Positions 42,201-57,200 of a stretch of 64,000 nt of DNA are shown here, one piece after another (within the stretch, counting starts at the first letter, position 1; every line of letters starts with the position of its first letter). The notes under the pieces were generated by a model, which was not told where the DNA came from, did no database searches, and saw only the letters and a list, made by a program, of their open reading frames with translations. A program made the translations under genes and the position numbers. This DNA comes from Patiria miniata (Eukaryota; Echinodermata; Asteroidea; Valvatida; Asterinidae): assembly GCF_015706575.1 (NCBI RefSeq), contig NW_024037050.1, positions 1,674,001 to 1,738,000 on the forward strand, written 5' to 3'.

Positions 42201-45200
42201 GTTACAAGACCCCACAAATTCTGCATGTTTTCTTTGTTTTCTCCGAATGTATCTAGCATCCACTTGGCTAAAACTTGGACAGTTTAGTTGTTATGCCCTT
42301 ACTTCATATACTTGGGTCTTGAGCACTCCCGTAGCTTCAACCCGACCAACGATGCAAAATGTGAGCAATTACTGATGTCAAACATGAAAACTATTTAAGA
42401 TGTAGGCATGGCTCGAATTTTCGTCGGAGAGGCTAACTGGGTTTTTTTTACCTATGATATGATTTTTGTTTTCATTTAAAGCGAACATTTTGTTAGATAT
42501 TGTAAAATTTGTCCAGATTTCTTCTTAAAGGGAATGTACAACATTTGCTTTTGCTGCAATTTTCAGAAATAAATGGTTTTGGAGGATTAGTATGTAATAG
42601 CAAATATTATTAAAATGACTTGTTTCACGTTTTGGGCTTGTAGATGCTGGAAAAACCAAAAAAAAACAATCTTGTTCTTGTAGTCTGGTTCCCTGACCCC
42701 ACTTAAGATGAAACGGATCAATTTATAGACTTTGGGGAATTGTTGGTCAGAGAATCAGTGTAGCAGGCTTGTACCCCTTCACAGGTGTGTATTCAATTGC
42801 AAAGAAAACGCGGAAAAACTAATTATGAAAAATTAGGAGCAGATTTTGAAAAAAGCCAGTTTTCTTCAACGCTGGTCGGCCAACCAGCGTTGGAAAAGTA
42901 CCAATTTTCTTGAAAATGACAGCACACCAGGAGCAACAATTTTACAGGATGCTTGAGACTGTCATTCCCTAACAATCCAGTAAGGTATTTCGTGATAAAT
43001 TTGATCATTTCGTTTTGTGATCTTTGCAAATGTTGTATCTTCCCTTTAACGTAACTCACATTCTGTCTTGCATATTCCACACATTTTCAAAGAATTGCAA
43101 GTCTGAATTCAGATTCTATGTCAATTGAACTTGTAAATTTTCAATTTCTTTCCATAACAAACTTGCGAACAAAGTTGACAAAATGCACTTACCTGATTAC
43201 ACACATCACTGAGTTCTCCTCCGTCCTGGTTACGAGAAAAAGAGAAAAAGAAAAAATGTTTATCATCTCAAACAAATACACATTATATACAATTGTGTCA
43301 TGAGTACTTTTGAACAATCTTTTGATGAACATTCGCTTCAGAAATACTTTCTGACTGTTAAAAGTAAATTGTAAATTGCAGAGTCTATAAAAGCATTTAC
43401 GTCATTTTTAAGTCTTACTTAAGTGCGTTTAGGCAGGCACTGCTATGCATATTTATGAAGGCGCTGATTTGCATAATTCATCAAAATGTTAAACAACCTA
43501 CCAGACTTTGCGCTCAAAAATAAGAAAATAAGTTTCCAATAAACCTGTTGTTGGGTATATGTGGTGGAGATAATGGTTTATCAGGATTTATCAACTTTAA
43601 AGAAATTCTAAAATGTTTAAGTGGGATTTCCAAGATTTATTCAAGTGCGCCATGTTAGGGAACACTCGGCTGAATTTTTGTCCCAATTTCCGGACGCCAC
43701 CGTTTTCCAATTTCGGACTAAATTTCATGACACTGAAGTTGTTCACAAAGGGACAAAAGCAAGCATTAGGGGCCTATAAGGGTAAAAGTACCAGTATTTC
43801 AATAACTGAATTTATAGTTTTTCAACAAAGACGTTTGGCAACACTGCGTGAGGAAAGTCGAGGGAAACGTCGAAGTGCGCACCGTTAGTGCACTCCACTA
43901 TATAAGCATTGAGTTATAAATTTCTGCTATAAAATGATGTGAATTGCTTAGAAATGTTTGCCATGCACAACCACAAAAATAAAATACTCAATGAACCTGT
44001 GTAGGCCATTCTCTGTTTCTTTCCGGTTTGCTGTGCAAATACCAGACAATACATTGAAGCAAGTGAACCGTGTACAATTGTACAACAGCACAACTAAGGT
44101 ATGCACAGGTAGTACGTGTACATGTGTACGTACAATGTACATGTACATACGGTATGTCTGCATACATACTGAACATGTACATGTACATGTACTACTGTGT
44201 ACATGTACATGTACATGTACTACTGTACATGCGCAGAACTTAAAGGTACAGTCCATCATTTGTAATTTGTGCATTTTGTTCGTTTGAAGCAACAAAAGTG
44301 CTCAAGATCTAAAGAAGGGTGCTGAACAACTAACCTGATGAAGTTTCAGCTCAGCTTTAGCTGTATATTTCGAGAAAAACAACATTCTAGGATCTCGATT
44401 CAAATCAAAAGTTGCTGAATCATGTTTTGAATTGGGCGTGAATTCAGCGACCAAGACACGTTCTCACTGAGCCGATCGCGCACTAATCCGACAAATTATA
44501 GCAACCGCGCGCACGTGTGTGTCGTGCCAATGCTTGCACACGCTTCGCCGAATAACAAAACGAACTACTAATTTGAATTTCCTACGGTGCTCCTTAAGAA
44601 GCACTGTTGGAAAGGCCTTCTTTTGTTGATTTCTTCAAAATGACAGCTTGCCAGAAAGAACAATTTCACAGGGAGTTTTGTCCCCTTACTATCTTTCAAC
44701 CAAGTATGTTTTTCAACAATAATTACGCCAGTTACTTTTTGGATAGCTGCAAATGTTGGACTCTGGCTTTAAATGACAAAACTTCACAAAACATGTTGGT
44801 CTGTGTGATGTAAACCATGACTGCATGTTCATGTGTAAACTGGGCAAGCAAGTTTTAAAAGCAGACTTTAACAGCGTTTACTCTTGTGAAATGGAATTCC
44901 ACTTTTTGAAGCAAGCCTGTTTGTGTTTGTACATGTACATGTACTTGGCTTTTACCAGTACTGTAAATGGGAAGCACACAAAATGAATTCTTGGCATCTT
45001 TAGATTCTGTGCACTGCTTTTAATAACAGTATCGTCCAACCAAACATTGGGGGAACACTGTAACACAGAAGTTTGGCAGCAATTTTTAGCCGACTTTCAA
45101 TACATAGCAGTTAGATTTGAGGGCAGGGTAACAGATGACCCCCCCCCCCCAAAAAAAAATTACAGATAAAATGGAATTTAGGAGGAATACTGAATACCCT

Positions 45201-48200
45201 ACATGTATTGTTGTTGTTTTTTCTAGGAATTTAAATGGGGATCGTATCTTATTGCATTTTTTGTGGAAATTTTGTATTAATTAATTTTTTTGTTTCTTAT
45301 GGTTTCACATTATATTGTCATCTGAATTCGGCATGTGCTGCCAAGATGATTTTGAATAAACCAGTCTATATCTAGTATACCCGGTATTTTAAGTTTAAAA
45401 ACAAACAAACAATTGCCTGGTTTAAGGGCACCCCCGAGCCTCCGTAGTTTGTCATGTGTGTTGGATTTTTGCTGTAGTGCACAGTTGGCCATAGGGGCCC
45501 ACCACACCGATTTTCAAACCAAAAACTTTCTTTTGTTTTGGAAAGGGATGTCTTAGATCTTGATTGGGATGTACATGTACACGAAGTCAGGAAAAATACA
45601 AAATGTAGGAGTCAGCACAACAAACCTTATCAACTTGCATTGATTGTGTACTACTGTGCTCATATCATATGAGGTATTAATAAAAAAAGAAAAAGAAGGG
45701 TCTCAAAATTCAGATATTTCAAATCAAGTCCTCCCAGTATTATGTCAATATGTAAATGGGTCATTCAATAAATTTGGGGGCCGCTTTTTTTCCCCTATCC
45801 CCGTTATATCTGACGTCTATGATTGTATTATTCCGGATGCCCTGCTTAACTAATGTAGTGATTATGAAAACTAAAAAAAAAAAAATTCTTAATGATACTG
45901 GAATGGCTAAATAAAAAATTCAGAGGTAACTAAGACAGGAAAAAATGTCACACTTTGGACCCTTAATTTACAAAATGCCCAAGAGAGAATGTAATCCTTT
46001 GTACAGCTCCACGGTAACAGTGTTCATTGCTGTTTGAATGGTGTGCACGTGCTTACATTACTTCCTTCATTGGAAAAGTGTGCACGAATGCAATTTAGTT
46101 ATTACGTGTATTTCACAACACTGAAATCCTTTCATTTCGAGATTCATGAACTACATGTACACGCATGTATGTCATCAATCATTATCCCCAGATGTTCTTT
46201 CCTTTTCAAAATGCCTTTTGTGCATTCAGTGGGACACAAAGAAAATGAAACAGTCTCACTAATGCATTCCCAGCAATTTCATTGCGCCCCTAATTAGTAT
46301 TTCTCGTCAGAGAATGTATTCACGACTTTTCTTTGTTAGTGTCAGATTAGTTTTTTAAATTTTGTATGAGAGTCACCCGTATGACAAGGCCCTATTATAA
46401 GGGCTACTTCAGGTGAGGGCTACACATGGAAGGGATAGAAAGGATCTAAGAAAAAGAAACATTACTTCAAGTAGAAAGAAAAGTATTGATGTTACACGTG
46501 AGCTTGTTTGAACTTGAGTTTTGGGTTCGTAGATATGCTGGAAAACCAAGAAAAACAATCATCTTTTTGCAGTCTGGCTCCCTGACCCCACTTGAAACGA
46601 AGCAAATTATAGACATTGTGGAAATGGAAGGTCAGGGAACCAGCCTAGCTGGCTTGTACCCGTTCATAGGTGTGTAATCGATTGAAATAAAATGCGGACT
46701 AACTAAATACATGTATTGTAAATTGGGGGCAGTAGGCCTATTTAAGAAAAGCCATTTTTTTCACCCAACAATGGTCGGCCCGACCAGCATTGGTAATTGA
46801 CTCCAAAAATAGCACTTTTCTTGAAAAGGACAGCACACCAGGTGCTTCATGTATGATTTTACAGGGTGCTTTAGACTGTCATTCACTATCAGTCCAGTTA
46901 GGTATTTCATAATAATTTGGTAGTTTTTTTTATGTTTGCAAATGTTGTATATTCCCTTTCATGCATTCCCTGCAATTTCATTGTGCTAGTAATTGGTATT
47001 CTCGCAAGAGAAATTTATTCACAGGTTCTCCTTGTTAGCGCCAGACTTAAAAAAAAAAAAACCAATTATGAGAGTCGTCCATAAATTTAGTATAAATAAA
47101 TTTTATTAGCATTTCAGGGGAAATTTAATTTCCATCTGATATAAAATTTAAGAAGGGCATATTTTGACAATTTTTTCTATAACTTGACAAAACCAAGTAT
47201 TGGTCACTCACAAGGAAATTGTTCTCCAGAGATCACAACAGGAGATTTAAATTTATATCCGACATTTTTGCACCATGAGCCAAAATTATGTCAACTTAAA
47301 GGGAAGATACAACATTTGCAAACATCAAAAAACGAAACGATCAAATTATCACGAAATACCTTACTGGATTGTTAGGGAATGACAGTCTAAAGCATCCTGT
47401 AAAACCGTGGCTCCTAATGTGCTGACAGTTTCAAGAAAAAGCGTATTTTTCCAACGCTGGTCGGTCGACCAGCGTTGGAGAAAAATGGTGGGTTTTTCAT
47501 GTGCTCCTGAATTTTCATATTTTGTTACTCCGCATTTTCTTTGCAATTGATTACACACCTGTGAAGGAGTACAAGCCTGCTAGACTGATTGTCTAACCTT
47601 ACAATCCCCAAAGTCTATAAATTCCTCCGTTTCATCTTAAATGGGGTCGGGGAACCAGACTACAAGAACATGATTGGTTTTCTTGTTTTTTTTTCCCCAG
47701 CATCTTCAAGCCCAAAACATGAAACAAGTCAGTTTAACAATATTTGCTATTTTATAGCTCCATGCTATAACATACTAATCCTCCAAATCCATTCCTTTTT
47801 GAAAATTGCAGCAAAAGCAAATGTTGTACATTCCCTTTAAATACATGTTCAGGCTGAGAATTGTAAAAACCAGTGGGAACATTTTGATGTACCGACCGGT
47901 ACATGCATTTCTAGAGGCATTTTCTCAATTTAATTTGACTTCCCAGGTAAACAAACATGCAAAGAAAATCAAATCCACATTTAAATTTAACAAATTACAC
48001 TAATTACAAAAAAAAGGCTTCTCGCTCAGGCTTTTTGAAAAAAAGAAGGAGGCGGTCCTTTTCCCCCCCCTGAAGATGGCGTACATTCCCCTGAAAATAT
48101 CTTGCAATTTATGATTTAAAAGAAAAAAGGGGGGTGGGGCAGGTCGGGGATGGAAAACTGCTCTTTTATTTGGCTTGGCTTGAATACGTCTCTTTCCATT

Positions 48201-51200
48201 TTTCCTGAACAAGCCCATATTTCATGCCAGACTTGAGCAGTCAAAGGTTACGGATAAAAGCGCAGTACTGCCTGCTTTCAATAACCAAGCCCAGTCCATT
48301 CATTGTCCTCACAAAAACATGCGATGGCGTACATTCCCCTGAAAATATCTTGCAATTTATGATTTAAAAGAAAAAAGGGGGGTGGGGCAGGTCGGGGATG
48401 GAAAACTGCTCTCTTTTTTTGGCTTGGCTATACATCTCTTTCCATTTTTCCTGAACAAGCCTGTAATTATTTCATGCCAGACTTGAGCAGTCAAAGGTTA
48501 CGGATAAAGCGGAGTACTGCCTCCTTTCAATAACCAAGCCCACTCCATTCATTGTCCTCACAAAATGCCTGACATTTCGCAACCTTCACACCTCACTGAG
48601 CACACAGAGGGAGACCATATAGTTGGCTCGGTATTGCATGTGTACATGATGTACGTGTACACCATCAGCCGTTCACTCGCCATTAGAATAGGGTGAATGT
48701 ACATTGTGTTGAAGAAGATTCATAGCACCACGATGATCAAACAAACGGGCCCTTCCGAACAAACAGATCGTTATGCTGTGGTGATCCACAGTTTATAGAC
48801 ACGTGGCAACAGTGATGGGGCCAGTCCTATAAAGCTTACGTAAACCATCCACCCACATGTACTCGTAACAAGATTACCCCGTTCCTTTGCACACAATAAC
48901 CTGCAACTTGTGTTGAAGATTTGCACTGCTATGTTAAACAATTATTGTCAGGTTAACAATCCTCACAACAATTGTCAGGTTAACAATCCACATTCTTGTA
49001 TAGGACATCCCACAGTGAAATCTTTTCTCTTTTTGAAAGAATTTTCATTGCTTGTATTATCAATCTTTACATGGTAATGAACCAAGTTAACAACAACAAC
49101 AACTTGGGCAAGGTGGGGCAAAACTTGTAACTGGAGCCTAATATCTGAATATGAAACTGCTCAAGGGCAATTCCACGGTTACTCACGCTACATTTTTGAT
49201 GTACTTTTGAGTTTCCTTGGGCTGTAATTACCTTACTGAAAAGGTTAGATAACTGTTATACCCACGGTAGATAGAGTAGACCTACCGGGTAGACCTACCT
49301 AAGCACCAAAGATGACATCCAGACAAATGTGTTCTGTATGATAAACGAGATGCACACAATCGGTTACTCACGTTACGAAAATGTAACGTGAGTAACCGTG
49401 GAATTGCCCTTAAGAATAAGATGTACTTTTTAAAAAGTTGGACTAGCTGTAACCTCGGGTTCACACTTTTTTCTTTTGCAACGTGACTCCCTTTGAATTT
49501 TTTTGTTTTAATCCGACTGCAATTTTCCTGGGCCTTATTCACGAGTTGGCCATTTTTGTTGAGTTCCCTCAATGCATTTCATTAATTGTTTACTGTTGAG
49601 TGGGATGGCACCAGACTATTTATGCAGGCATAATACAGCCTTATTTTACTGTCATTTCTTTTTAACATCTGGCTTTAAACATTAGGGAACGTTTAATTAC
49701 AAATTTGAAAGTATTCATTGAAGCAGACTTGAATTAATAAGTAATTAACTTGCTTTCATTTCTCTGCACAAGTTCCAGAAATCAAGATTTTATCTCACTC
49801 TCAATCCAATATGGCCGTCTCGTGAATAAGGCCCATGGTGAGGTTGACCCAACTTTCTGATATTCAGGAATAAGTGCATGTCATTATGTACTACAACGAT
49901 CCTCCAATCATGCCTACTGGATGAGCATTCACACAGTCAAACATTTCTGCCCCTTCCCCTTCCAAGCATTTGTGTAAAAAAATAACAGTCAGAACATATT
50001 CGTGTGACTAGTCAAATTCCATCAACAGACAAAAAAGGGAACAAATACAATGCACATGTAGGCCTATACAGCTGGCATATCAACCACCTCCAGACAAAGC
50101 ATGGCTGTATGAAATTAACAAGCGGAAATTAACCGTTCAATTAAAAAATTGTCGCTTGATTGATTTAGATTGAGCACAGCTGAATTTGTAAGGGCAGCCA
50201 GAAAGCGAGGATTAACTGAATTAAATTATAAAGTCTGTGAGTGTGAGCTACCTTCTGTTTCCAAACCATCTGCCTTAAACTCTAAAAAAGAAATTCCTGT
50301 TCTAGTATTATCACAAGCAGTGGCTTAGTGGGTAGCTAATAATAGAATTAGTAAGGTCTACCAAAAAAGATTGCATGCATGTTCCGGACCAGTGGTGTAA
50401 CAAGAAATTTATCATGGGGGAGGGGGAAGGGTTGCTGAGGCACACTGTTTTCAGCCATGCCTGCATACAGCGCACCGTGCGCAAGCAGTGCCTGTGCAGA
50501 CAGCGTGGTTAGCATGATCAGATGCATGGCTACCCCTCCCTCTATCGGCCGACCAGCATTGGAAAGTGATACAAAAATACCACTGTTCTTGAAAATGTCA
50601 GCACACCAGGTGCCATGATTTTACAGGATGCTTTAGACTTTCATTCACTAACAGTCCAGTAAGGTACATGTATTTCAAAATAATTGGGTAGTTTCGTTTT
50701 TTGATGTTTGCAAATGTTGTATATACCGGTATTCCCTTCAAACTCACACTGAATCAGTTACACATGGTTTGTCACTGTATTGTGATTTTCTTTTTTTGGG
50801 GGGGGGGGGACTATATTTTTACATGAACTTGTTATCCTGAGACTTACATGTAAGTGAAAAAAACCAGCTCTTTGTTTAGCTGACATTACAATGAAAAAAA
50901 GTACATCAAAGATGGCTGCTGAATTCAAATGGTCTAAGTGCATTTACAATGTAAATAAACATGTATTTGTCTACTACATTTGTGTACATGTGTACATCTA
51001 TGCCTATGAGCTTCAAAAATTATGTCATTAGAATTCCTGTTAACATTGTAAATGACGACTTCCTTGATTCAGGAGTTGGTTTGCATTTGGTTTGATTGAA
51101 TAACCCAAATATGGGTATTAAACAGCGCTTTGTCAATGGTACACTTTATGATGATTCATTGTGCTAACTATGGACTTCCAGTTCTATCCAGTCTCTGACT

Positions 51201-54200
51201 ATTCACATGTGTCCACGTGTACATGTGCATCATACCAAGCATTCATTATGTACCGGTGTGTTAAACACACCACAGTACAAGTGTTAACCAATAAGTCTAG
51301 TTAGCACAGTGGTTCTTTACTGGCCTTCCACCTCTATGGCCCGGGTTCGATTCCTGCCCTGGTCCACATGTTTTCAGTGGGTTTCCCCCAGAATATTCTT
51401 CTGGGGTTTTCCTCCCACCTCCAAAACTGTAATGTCTTCATTGTCTCGCCTCTACGGTTTTTGTTCAGGCTTGCAAGCTATAAGTGCCTGAGGTGCTTGG
51501 AATAGTAATGGTCACTGTACATGTACATCTAGTTCCCAAAACTGCCCTGCCTGTCACCCCTGCACAGTAGCACCAATAACCACCTGAGCACTCTGGTTTT
51601 ATGAATACATTGTACATCAGTGAACAAATACAATGTAATACAAGGTATACAACTGTTAATGGGTTAATGGGCAGCCATGCAGTTTATAGTGAGCAGGAAA
51701 ACAAACATAGAGCATGAAACACATGAGTTTAATTCAATTACAGTAGCAAATGAATTTGACAAGGATTAATAATTGGCCAGTTAACAAGCAATGCAATGGG
51801 GTATTAATCATGATCAGACAGAAGGCAACCATGCGGAGAAACAAACAGCCACGCACATACACACACAATAGGGAATGATCCAGTAGGCAGAAAGCAAGCC
51901 ATCATGCATGTACAAAGGTATGCACGCTTGACAGGATACTGCGACCTTTTATAGTGTCAAAGTTTAAGTGTAAATCATGTTTGCTATGTTGGCATCATGA
52001 CCTACACTGCACTTGGAGTACTGCCAGTATCTAGTCGTGTCCCTAGTCGTGTCCGGGTTAAAGGGAATGTACATTATTGGCTTTTGCTGTAATTTTCAGA
52101 AATGAACTATTTGAGGTGTTAGCATAATAGATGAAATATTGTTAAACTAACATGTTTGAAGTTTTGTGTTCGAAAATGCTGGAAAAACCAAGAAAAACAC
52201 AAATGTTCAAATAGTCTGGCTCCCTGACTCCACTAAAGATGAAATGGATCAATTTATAGATGCCGGAAAATTGTAAGGTAAGGAAACCAGTCTAGCTGGA
52301 CTGCCTGCACCCGTTCATGAACATGTTACCAATACATGTAGCAAACAAAATTTGGACTGAAAAAGGGTACATTTGCAGCAGTAGTTGAAAAACAGTTAGC
52401 TTTTTCCAACGGTGGTCGGCCGACCACTGTTGGAAATTTATACAAAAATACCACTTTTCTTGAAAATGACTTCACACCAGGTGCCATAATTTTACAGGAT
52501 GGTTTAGACTGTCATTTACCAACATCCTAGTAAGGTATTTCGTACAAACTTGGTAGTTTTGTTTTTTGATGTTTGCAAATGTTGTATTTTCCCTTTAAGC
52601 CACTTACAACATGTAATAGCCTCAATCCATCAAAATGTTGCAGTATGTGGAGTTGTGGATAATTGAGCCGAGCCATAATTACTTTTAAATGAAGCCTGAT
52701 GTCTTAGTTTGAGGTTAATTTATTTAAAAAAAATCACTAGTTTAGCCCTCTCCCCCCCAACAAATGTTGTTTCCAGTAACATTATTGCCAGAAAGGGTCT
52801 AGGGGTTGGTACATACAGTGCATGTATGTAGGTAGAGTATTTTTTTTACACGCATGTACAAAATGCAGGCCTACTGAAGGACAACTGGAAAGATACTTGT
52901 ACTTGAAAAATGGCACTTTATTGCATACTTCAAAGTAAGTTTGTATTTGGGATATTAATTTTGTTTCACTTCAAAAAGCATGCATACCGTTATGTACGAA
53001 TAAAATAAAAAGACAATCAACAAAATAAAAATTTTTAAACAAATAACTGCCGACCGTATTTACAGGGTAAATACGGTTGGTAGTTATTTAAAAAAAATTT
53101 AAACCCACAATAATTTGGTCTGCCCAGTTATCAAAGAACAACACTATTATTATTATTTTTTGGCCATATTGGCATTGGACTTTGGCAGAGATTGAGGGTA
53201 CTCACGGTACTTAAGGTTCGAACAGGTGGTTTTGGAGTATTTTGTAGGTTTAATGATTGCACCGCCAAGCCAATGTACTGTTCGACAAAGACTGTGTCAT
53301 TCGTTGTGATACGGTGGTGAATTTTGAGGACTTAGGTATCAGTGGATTCCTGGCAAGAAGGCTTGTGGAGTTACGGACTCTGCGCACAAGTACCCGCAAT
53401 AGTTACAAGGGGGAGTTTGGGGAGACCACTGGGCACAGGTCGGAGTGGAGAAAAATGCAAAAACCCAATTGGGCGATTTTGTTTTGGTTTTTCAGATTTA
53501 TTGATATTTGTTATCTTTGATAGGCCTATGTCTACTGCGCATATTTTAAAGAAATAGTCTAAAAAAAACCTGCTATAAAAGTGTTTCAAGGAAAAACAAT
53601 TGTCATCTTTCATTTCTACCACTACATAATTCAAAACTTAAAAGGGCTTTTTCTCAGTATTGTACTTTTTTGGCATGCGTGTCGATAAATGCGATCTTCA
53701 AACAGCCATAATTTGTCAACAGAATGTTCGATTAACCCAAAAAGGGCCGGGGGGGGGGGGGGGGAACCCACCCCCACTCGACTTTTTCCGCGATGGCCTT
53801 GAAAAAAAAAAAATATTTGCGCGACCCGAGCTGTTATGACTTTTTAGCCTCGAGCCTTGCGCATCTTTTTATATCACAAACATAAAAATCGGACCATGGG
53901 TCGCCGCGCAGAAAATTTGTACAGCGCTATGCGCCGTGAAAACTGAATTTTTCCATATACGTCGTGTACACAGAGCATAATTACCATATGAATAATTAAT
54001 TAGCCATAATTCCACAACCCTTTGACCTATAGTCATGAAATTTCTTGGGTATGTTCATGATGAGTTGCTCTATGCATATACCGAGTTTCAAAATTTTTCG
54101 TCATTCGATGGCCGTGATCTTGGGGGGGGGGGGACACGAAATCCCCCCCCCCCCCCCCGACTGAGAGATGGTCAAAATAACCCGGCCCTTTTAGGGTTAA

Positions 54201-57200
54201 AGTGCAACAAACAGTAAATTGTAAGAAGAATGATATTCTCTTAACTAATACCCATAAACTCTCATTTTGACCTCTGCTCAGCTACTGATCATGCATGGAG
54301 CTCCAAATTGAATTCCGAGACAATATTTGGAAGTTTCTTTTTATCTTATTCGTACCACAGAACTTCAGGAGACATTGCAAAAGGAATACGCTGGAAGCTA
54401 TTTCTTTCTGAAAAGGACTGAAAAACCCAATCCACATATTGGACCAGACGTGATTCAAACCCGGGTCAAAGCGGTGGGAAGCAAGGAAAGTACCGCTACG
54501 CTTTAAGTGGCTCCAAGCACATTACACTTCCTTTCATAATGATGGAATTGCCCAAAAGTAATATCATGTACCGGTACATAAAACTTGGTAAATCACAAAC
54601 TAAACCCTTTTAATTTTTTTGTGGGGAGGGGGGGGGGGGGGGGGGGGGGGGAAGGAAGGGGCCAAGGGGTGGGTAAGGTTAGCTAGAGAGGAAGTTTCAA
54701 TTATAACAAATGAGACAGACTATAAAAAAATCAACAATAAAATTCCCCCCAGACAAGAAGTTAATATGTCTTTTGATTAATATTTTTGCCTAAATTGTCC
54801 GTGCAAGTACATGTAGCTGTTTACCTAAGCACGTTGGAACAATTCGATATCAAACCCTTCTGTAATAGAAATCTGTTTGTTCAATTTTTCTTTAGCTCTG
54901 GAACCGTACAGATGAGCAAACTAAGTCTCCAAGTTTTCAAATGACAGAAAGAAGAAAAAAAACAAAAGAACACTCATCTATGGACTTCAAAACAATAACG
55001 AATTTGAATGGTTTGTGCAGTGGGATGAAATCGGGGTGGTTAACTCTTGCAGCCACGATTAGAAAACCTAGTCATTCCCATCACCACGGGTATTACAAAA
55101 AAAGTTAGATTTGGATTATTAAACATGTTAGATGCTACAGGTTGTTGAAACTCTTAAGACAGTCGTGTTTAATCCGACGAGGCCCCCAATATTCAAGCAC
55201 GGCGCTCGCTAGGCACTATGAATTCCAAACCACCCAGGAATTAGCTTTCGACCCCTTGAGCAATTGATTCGCTCCAGGCTGTACAGCTGCATGGTGAGGC
55301 ATTCGCCGCGCAAGCCGCACGTGCACGCGTACCAAGACGTGTAAATGTCAGGTGTAATATAAACATTCATATCCTCCTGATTCTTAGCCATTCAGAGTGC
55401 TCCGTCCAATTTTGGTAGCATTTTCTATGCCTTGTATACAAACCGGGGTGCAGATTATTCAAGTACAGTCAAGTCTCGTTATAACAAACTCGTTCGGACC
55501 TAGCCAAATTGTTTGTTATATCAGAATTGTGTATTAAGAGGAACATCAGTCCCATTCATTGTGCACATACATTTTTGTAAATGCACTGTCGACCAAGGCT
55601 TTATGTTTGTTAATGTATAACCAGAATTTTGTATTAACAGAGTTTGTACTAACGAAAGTCGACTGTATACAACATGTATGTAATTAGAATCGATGTACAT
55701 GTACACTTATATGGGGCCAAGGATGCAGGAATCGTTCCCACTTGTTATTATACCGTGTGGTTCACGTAACCCCAGGAAGGTACACGGTAGTCAACGCCGG
55801 TGGTATGATGCCGTACAAAATGTACGCGGCAGCGCAGGCCGACTCAGCCCAGCCGATTACCGACTTGATTTCAAGTCTATTGAAACTCTAGACTTTGAAC
55901 GCTGGCCAAAATGGATGCACTGTCCGAACTCTGAATCCATGAGAATGTCAGTGTTCCCTCCCCCCCCCCAAAGTTGTACGCAAGAAAAATGCAGGCATCA
56001 AACATGTCAAAAAAGGGCAAAGAGGGTCGTTGAAAGTAATGAGATGTTTAACGAGAGTGTAGGGATGGCTGTGCACATGTAGGGAGCAGTGCCAGGAATG
56101 GTGAGGGTCACGGTGGTGATGTAAAGTCTGGAGGACCCCTGATTTTTTGCGCTTCACCAGGAAATGGAACGGATTTAACAGGATACACTTTCTGAAACAC
56201 AATTCAGCTTTTTTGGAAAACACCTATATTGTACAAATGTATGCACAAAACGAAATAGAAATTGAATTACATCGTATTTCTGTACACGTTTTCAAATGAA
56301 TCATCATACACGGGCAGGTTTGTTTCTTTACATTCTGAAGTGAAAGTGTTTGAAAGAAAACTATGTTCAGTCGTTTAAATAGTGAACATCCTCTGCATGA
56401 CACATGAAGAAGCAGCAAATAAATTTTTCTTGCACAATTTTTGGATTGAAACAAAATGCACTTTACGCTCCAGTGCACACCTTGGAGTATTGAAACATAC
56501 ATGTATACATGTATAGGCCTTTTCACACTACGAAAAATCTCCGTGTTGTGCACGGGTCCCGACACGTGTAAGCTAGACTGACCTTTTCACACTACGACAT
56601 TTGAACACGACACTGACTCGTATAGAGCACTCGACACGTGTCGAAACTAACCCTGCTCGGGAGGTGGGTTGAGAACTCTCGACCCGTGTCGAGAATGCCG
56701 ACACGTGTTGAAAGCCATAGTATGAACACTTCTGGGTTACGCTCGACCCATGTACAACCACAAATCGATTCATCGGACAGGAGTACGAGTACGATCGAGT
56801 GCGTGCATGCAGCATCACACGCTGTAGTTGTTACTTCTTAGCAACGATCGTTTACAATAACCTTTGACCTGCTGCCCTGCTGCGCCACCACCGGTGTGAT
56901 AGGAAAATCGGACTCTATGAAAATCCGACACCTTTTCCTTTTTATTGGTTAAACCCTTTCACGTGACTGGTCCCTCTCCTAATTACCTTTGCATGAGCAT
57001 GCGCAATAGCACCAATGAGTCCGTATTTCATAAACCTAAATTCACGCTACACCTGCCGACCGCGCTTGCTTTTTCGTAAGCACTAGGCGGCCGACCACAT
57101 TCGGTTCTTCGTGCGTTCTTCGCATATAATTTCGATGGTGCTAGAAGTTCACAGAATATTTTATCTTCCGACGTAAAATGGGGCCCGAATCAGAAAAAAG

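Noticed and set aside
43958-44295. Frames of 109-115 codons on both strands
   Set aside because: Produced by the self-complementary TGTACA simple repeat.
51295-51370. tRNA gene
   Set aside because: Only box-like motifs; the following sequence is a repeat tail and no acceptor stem is seen.
55693-56082. 129-codon plus-strand frame in intron 2
   Set aside because: Starts in TGTACA repeat, no homology recognised, and no promoter or splice partner.
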